A stretch of 7,367 nucleotides of DNA from Betaproteobacteria bacterium (GTDB lineage Bacteria > Pseudomonadota > Gammaproteobacteria > Burkholderiales > Burkholderiaceae_C): assembly GCA_025354965.1 (NCBI GenBank), contig JANXLW010000090.1, positions 1 to 7,367 of the forward strand. The letters run 5' to 3'. Made by a program: the position numbers and the translations under genes. Numbering within the stretch: the first letter of the stretch is position 1; each line of letters starts with the position of its first letter. This document shows, piece by piece, positions 6,366 through 7,367 of this stretch. The notes beneath the pieces were generated by a model, which saw only the letters and a list, made by a program, of their open reading frames with translations, did not search any database and was not told where the DNA came from.

Positions 6366-7367
6366 TCAGGTCGCTGCCGCCCTTTGCAGGCGGTCACGCA
6401 CACCGTCCCACTCGGGGCTAGCGGGCGGGCGTTCGATCCAGATCAGTTTGACGCCAACGGCATCGAGTTCGCGCAGCACGGCAAACAACTGCCGTGCCGT
6501 GCTGCTGGCAGCATCAGGCATGCGCTTATGCAACACCTTGGACGAGCGGACCTTCAGAGCGGTGCGTGCATAAGTGGCAATGATGGGACCAGAATTCGCT
6601 GCATCGATATCGGTTCCCAGCAGATTCAGCGCCGTCTGCATTTCTTTGGCGTCCATCAGCCGAACTTTGGCATTCGGCGCGTAGTGGGATTCGAGTGTGC
6701 CGGAAGCCCGCGGAGCCGGCGCATTTAGCGCAACCTGTTCCTCGTTGAGAAGCACCGGTTGACCACACGCGGCTTGCACTTGCTCGCGCGTGACAGCCCC
6801 GGGGCGAAGCAGCACCGGCCTGGCACGCGTGCAATCGATAATGGTGGACTCGATACCCACGCTGCAGGGACCACCGTCCAGAATCAGCAGATCAGCTCCA
6901 AATTCATCTTGCACATGCATTGCCGTGGTCGGGCTGACGCGCCCAAACTGGTTGGCACTGGGGGCAGCAATGCCCCAGACCTGTTTTTGCAAGTGCGCCG
7001 GGTTTGGATCCAACTCACGACAAGCTTTGAGCAGCGCTTGCGCGACCGGATGCGAAGGACAGCGCAAGCCGATCGAGTTTTGTCCTGCCGCCGCCGCTGT
7101 CGCTATCCCGTCACGGCGCGGCAAAATTAGAGTTAAGGGGCCCGGCCAGAAAGTTCGTATAAGTTGGTGGGCAAAGTCGGGCACGCTAGCGGCAAAGTGC
7201 GATACGCTGGCCGCGTCTGGCACGTGCACTATCAGTGGGTGGTTTGGGGGGCGACCTTTGGCGGCAAAAATTTTGGCGATAGCACTGTCGTTATCGGCGT
7301 CGGCACCGAGGCCGTAAACGGTCTCGGTTGGCAAGCCCAATAGCCCCCCGACTTTTACCAGTTGGGC
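6366..7367 (-). CDS. Sua5/YciO/YrdC-type L-threonylcarbamoyladenylate synthase, 5'-truncated by window
   Basis: Makes threonylcarbamoyl-AMP from threonine, bicarbonate and ATP, the first step of the t6A37 modification of ANN-reading tRNAs, in the cytoplasm. Counting from the TTG codon at 7340, the YrdC domain (about 1-190) shows PTETVYGLG (4-12), KGRPPNHPL (28-36), WPGPLTLIL (65-73), GLRCPSHPVA (91-100), APSAN (126-130), FGRVSPTTA (132-140), GIESTIIDC (162-170) and LRPGAVT (178-184). The linker SGTLESHYAP (213-222) and a C-terminal Sua5 domain (about 226-320) mark this as the long Sua5 form rather than single-domain TsaC. The frame stays open to the window edge (AQLVKVGGLLGLPTETVYG), matching the expected family N-terminus, so the true start lies outside and TTG 7340 is not it. 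The stop is TGA at 6368-6366. The response regulator follows 79 nt downstream on the same strand. Confidence 0.94.
   Translation of the reverse strand, partial: AQLVKVGGLLGLPTETVYGLGADADNDSAIAKIFAAKGRPPNHPLIVHVPDAASVSHFAASVPDFAHQLIRTFWPGPLTLILPRRDGIATAAAAGQNSIGLRCPSHPVAQALLKACRELDPNPAHLQKQVWGIAAPSANQFGRVSPTTAMHVQDEFGADLLILDGGPCSVGIESTIIDCTRARPVLLRPGAVTREQVQAACGQPVLLNEEQVALNAPAPRASGTLESHYAPNAKVRLMDAKEMQTALNLLGTDIDAANSGPIIATYARTALKVRSSKVLHKRMPDAASSTARQLFAVLRELDAVGVKLIWIERPPASPEWDGVRDRLQRAAAT

Noticed and set aside
4143..7367. The minus-strand genes as one Sua5-regulator-kinase operon
   Set aside because: Same orientation and a 79-nt gap make read-through possible, but the gap has room for a promoter and the functions are unrelated, so I do not claim a single operon.
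1..7367. Mobile element, CRISPR array, tRNA/rRNA or phage defence system
   Set aside because: I saw no transposase, terminal inverted repeats, regularly spaced repeats, tRNA-like cloverleaf or defence-family motifs. All large coding regions belong to well-known families.

Overview
The window looks like a chromosomal housekeeping stretch from a betaproteobacterium of the order Burkholderiales, probably a Comamonadaceae-like organism. This rests on the high-GC coding style, the DacB, Sua5 and QseB/QseC-type protein sequences, and the tightly packed gene order. The genus cannot be fixed from sequence reading alone. I see no mobile elements, CRISPR arrays, rRNA or tRNA.

Left part, + strand (2-1673): the 3' portion of dacB, a periplasmic D-alanyl-D-alanine carboxypeptidase/endopeptidase (PBP4) cut by the window edge, followed 46 nt later by a very small SemiSWEET-type (PQ-loop) membrane transporter of 87 residues. 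Middle part, + strand (1791-4070): an AT-rich intergenic region with a 24-bp near-palindrome precedes a probable two-gene unit. It encodes a lipoprotein alpha/beta hydrolase (secretory-lipase-like, GYSQGG nucleophile motif) and, 18 nt later, an OmpW/AlkL-family outer-membrane beta-barrel. A strong intrinsic terminator at about 4097-4127 closes the unit.

Right part, - strand (7367 down to 4143): a Sua5-type L-threonylcarbamoyladenylate synthase, cut at its N-terminus by the window edge, lies upstream of an OmpR-family response regulator and a QseC/TctE-type sensor kinase. The regulator and kinase overlap by 4 nt (GTGA) and are surely co-translated. This two-component operon converges on the hydrolase-ompW unit.

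The parts most likely to repay attention are the lipase-lipoprotein/OmpW pair with its palindromic upstream site, a response regulator lacking the Pro-Phe that normally follows the conserved receiver lysine, and a His-rich periplasmic sensor region in the partner kinase. None amounts to a clear previously undescribed system; the window is mostly ordinary.
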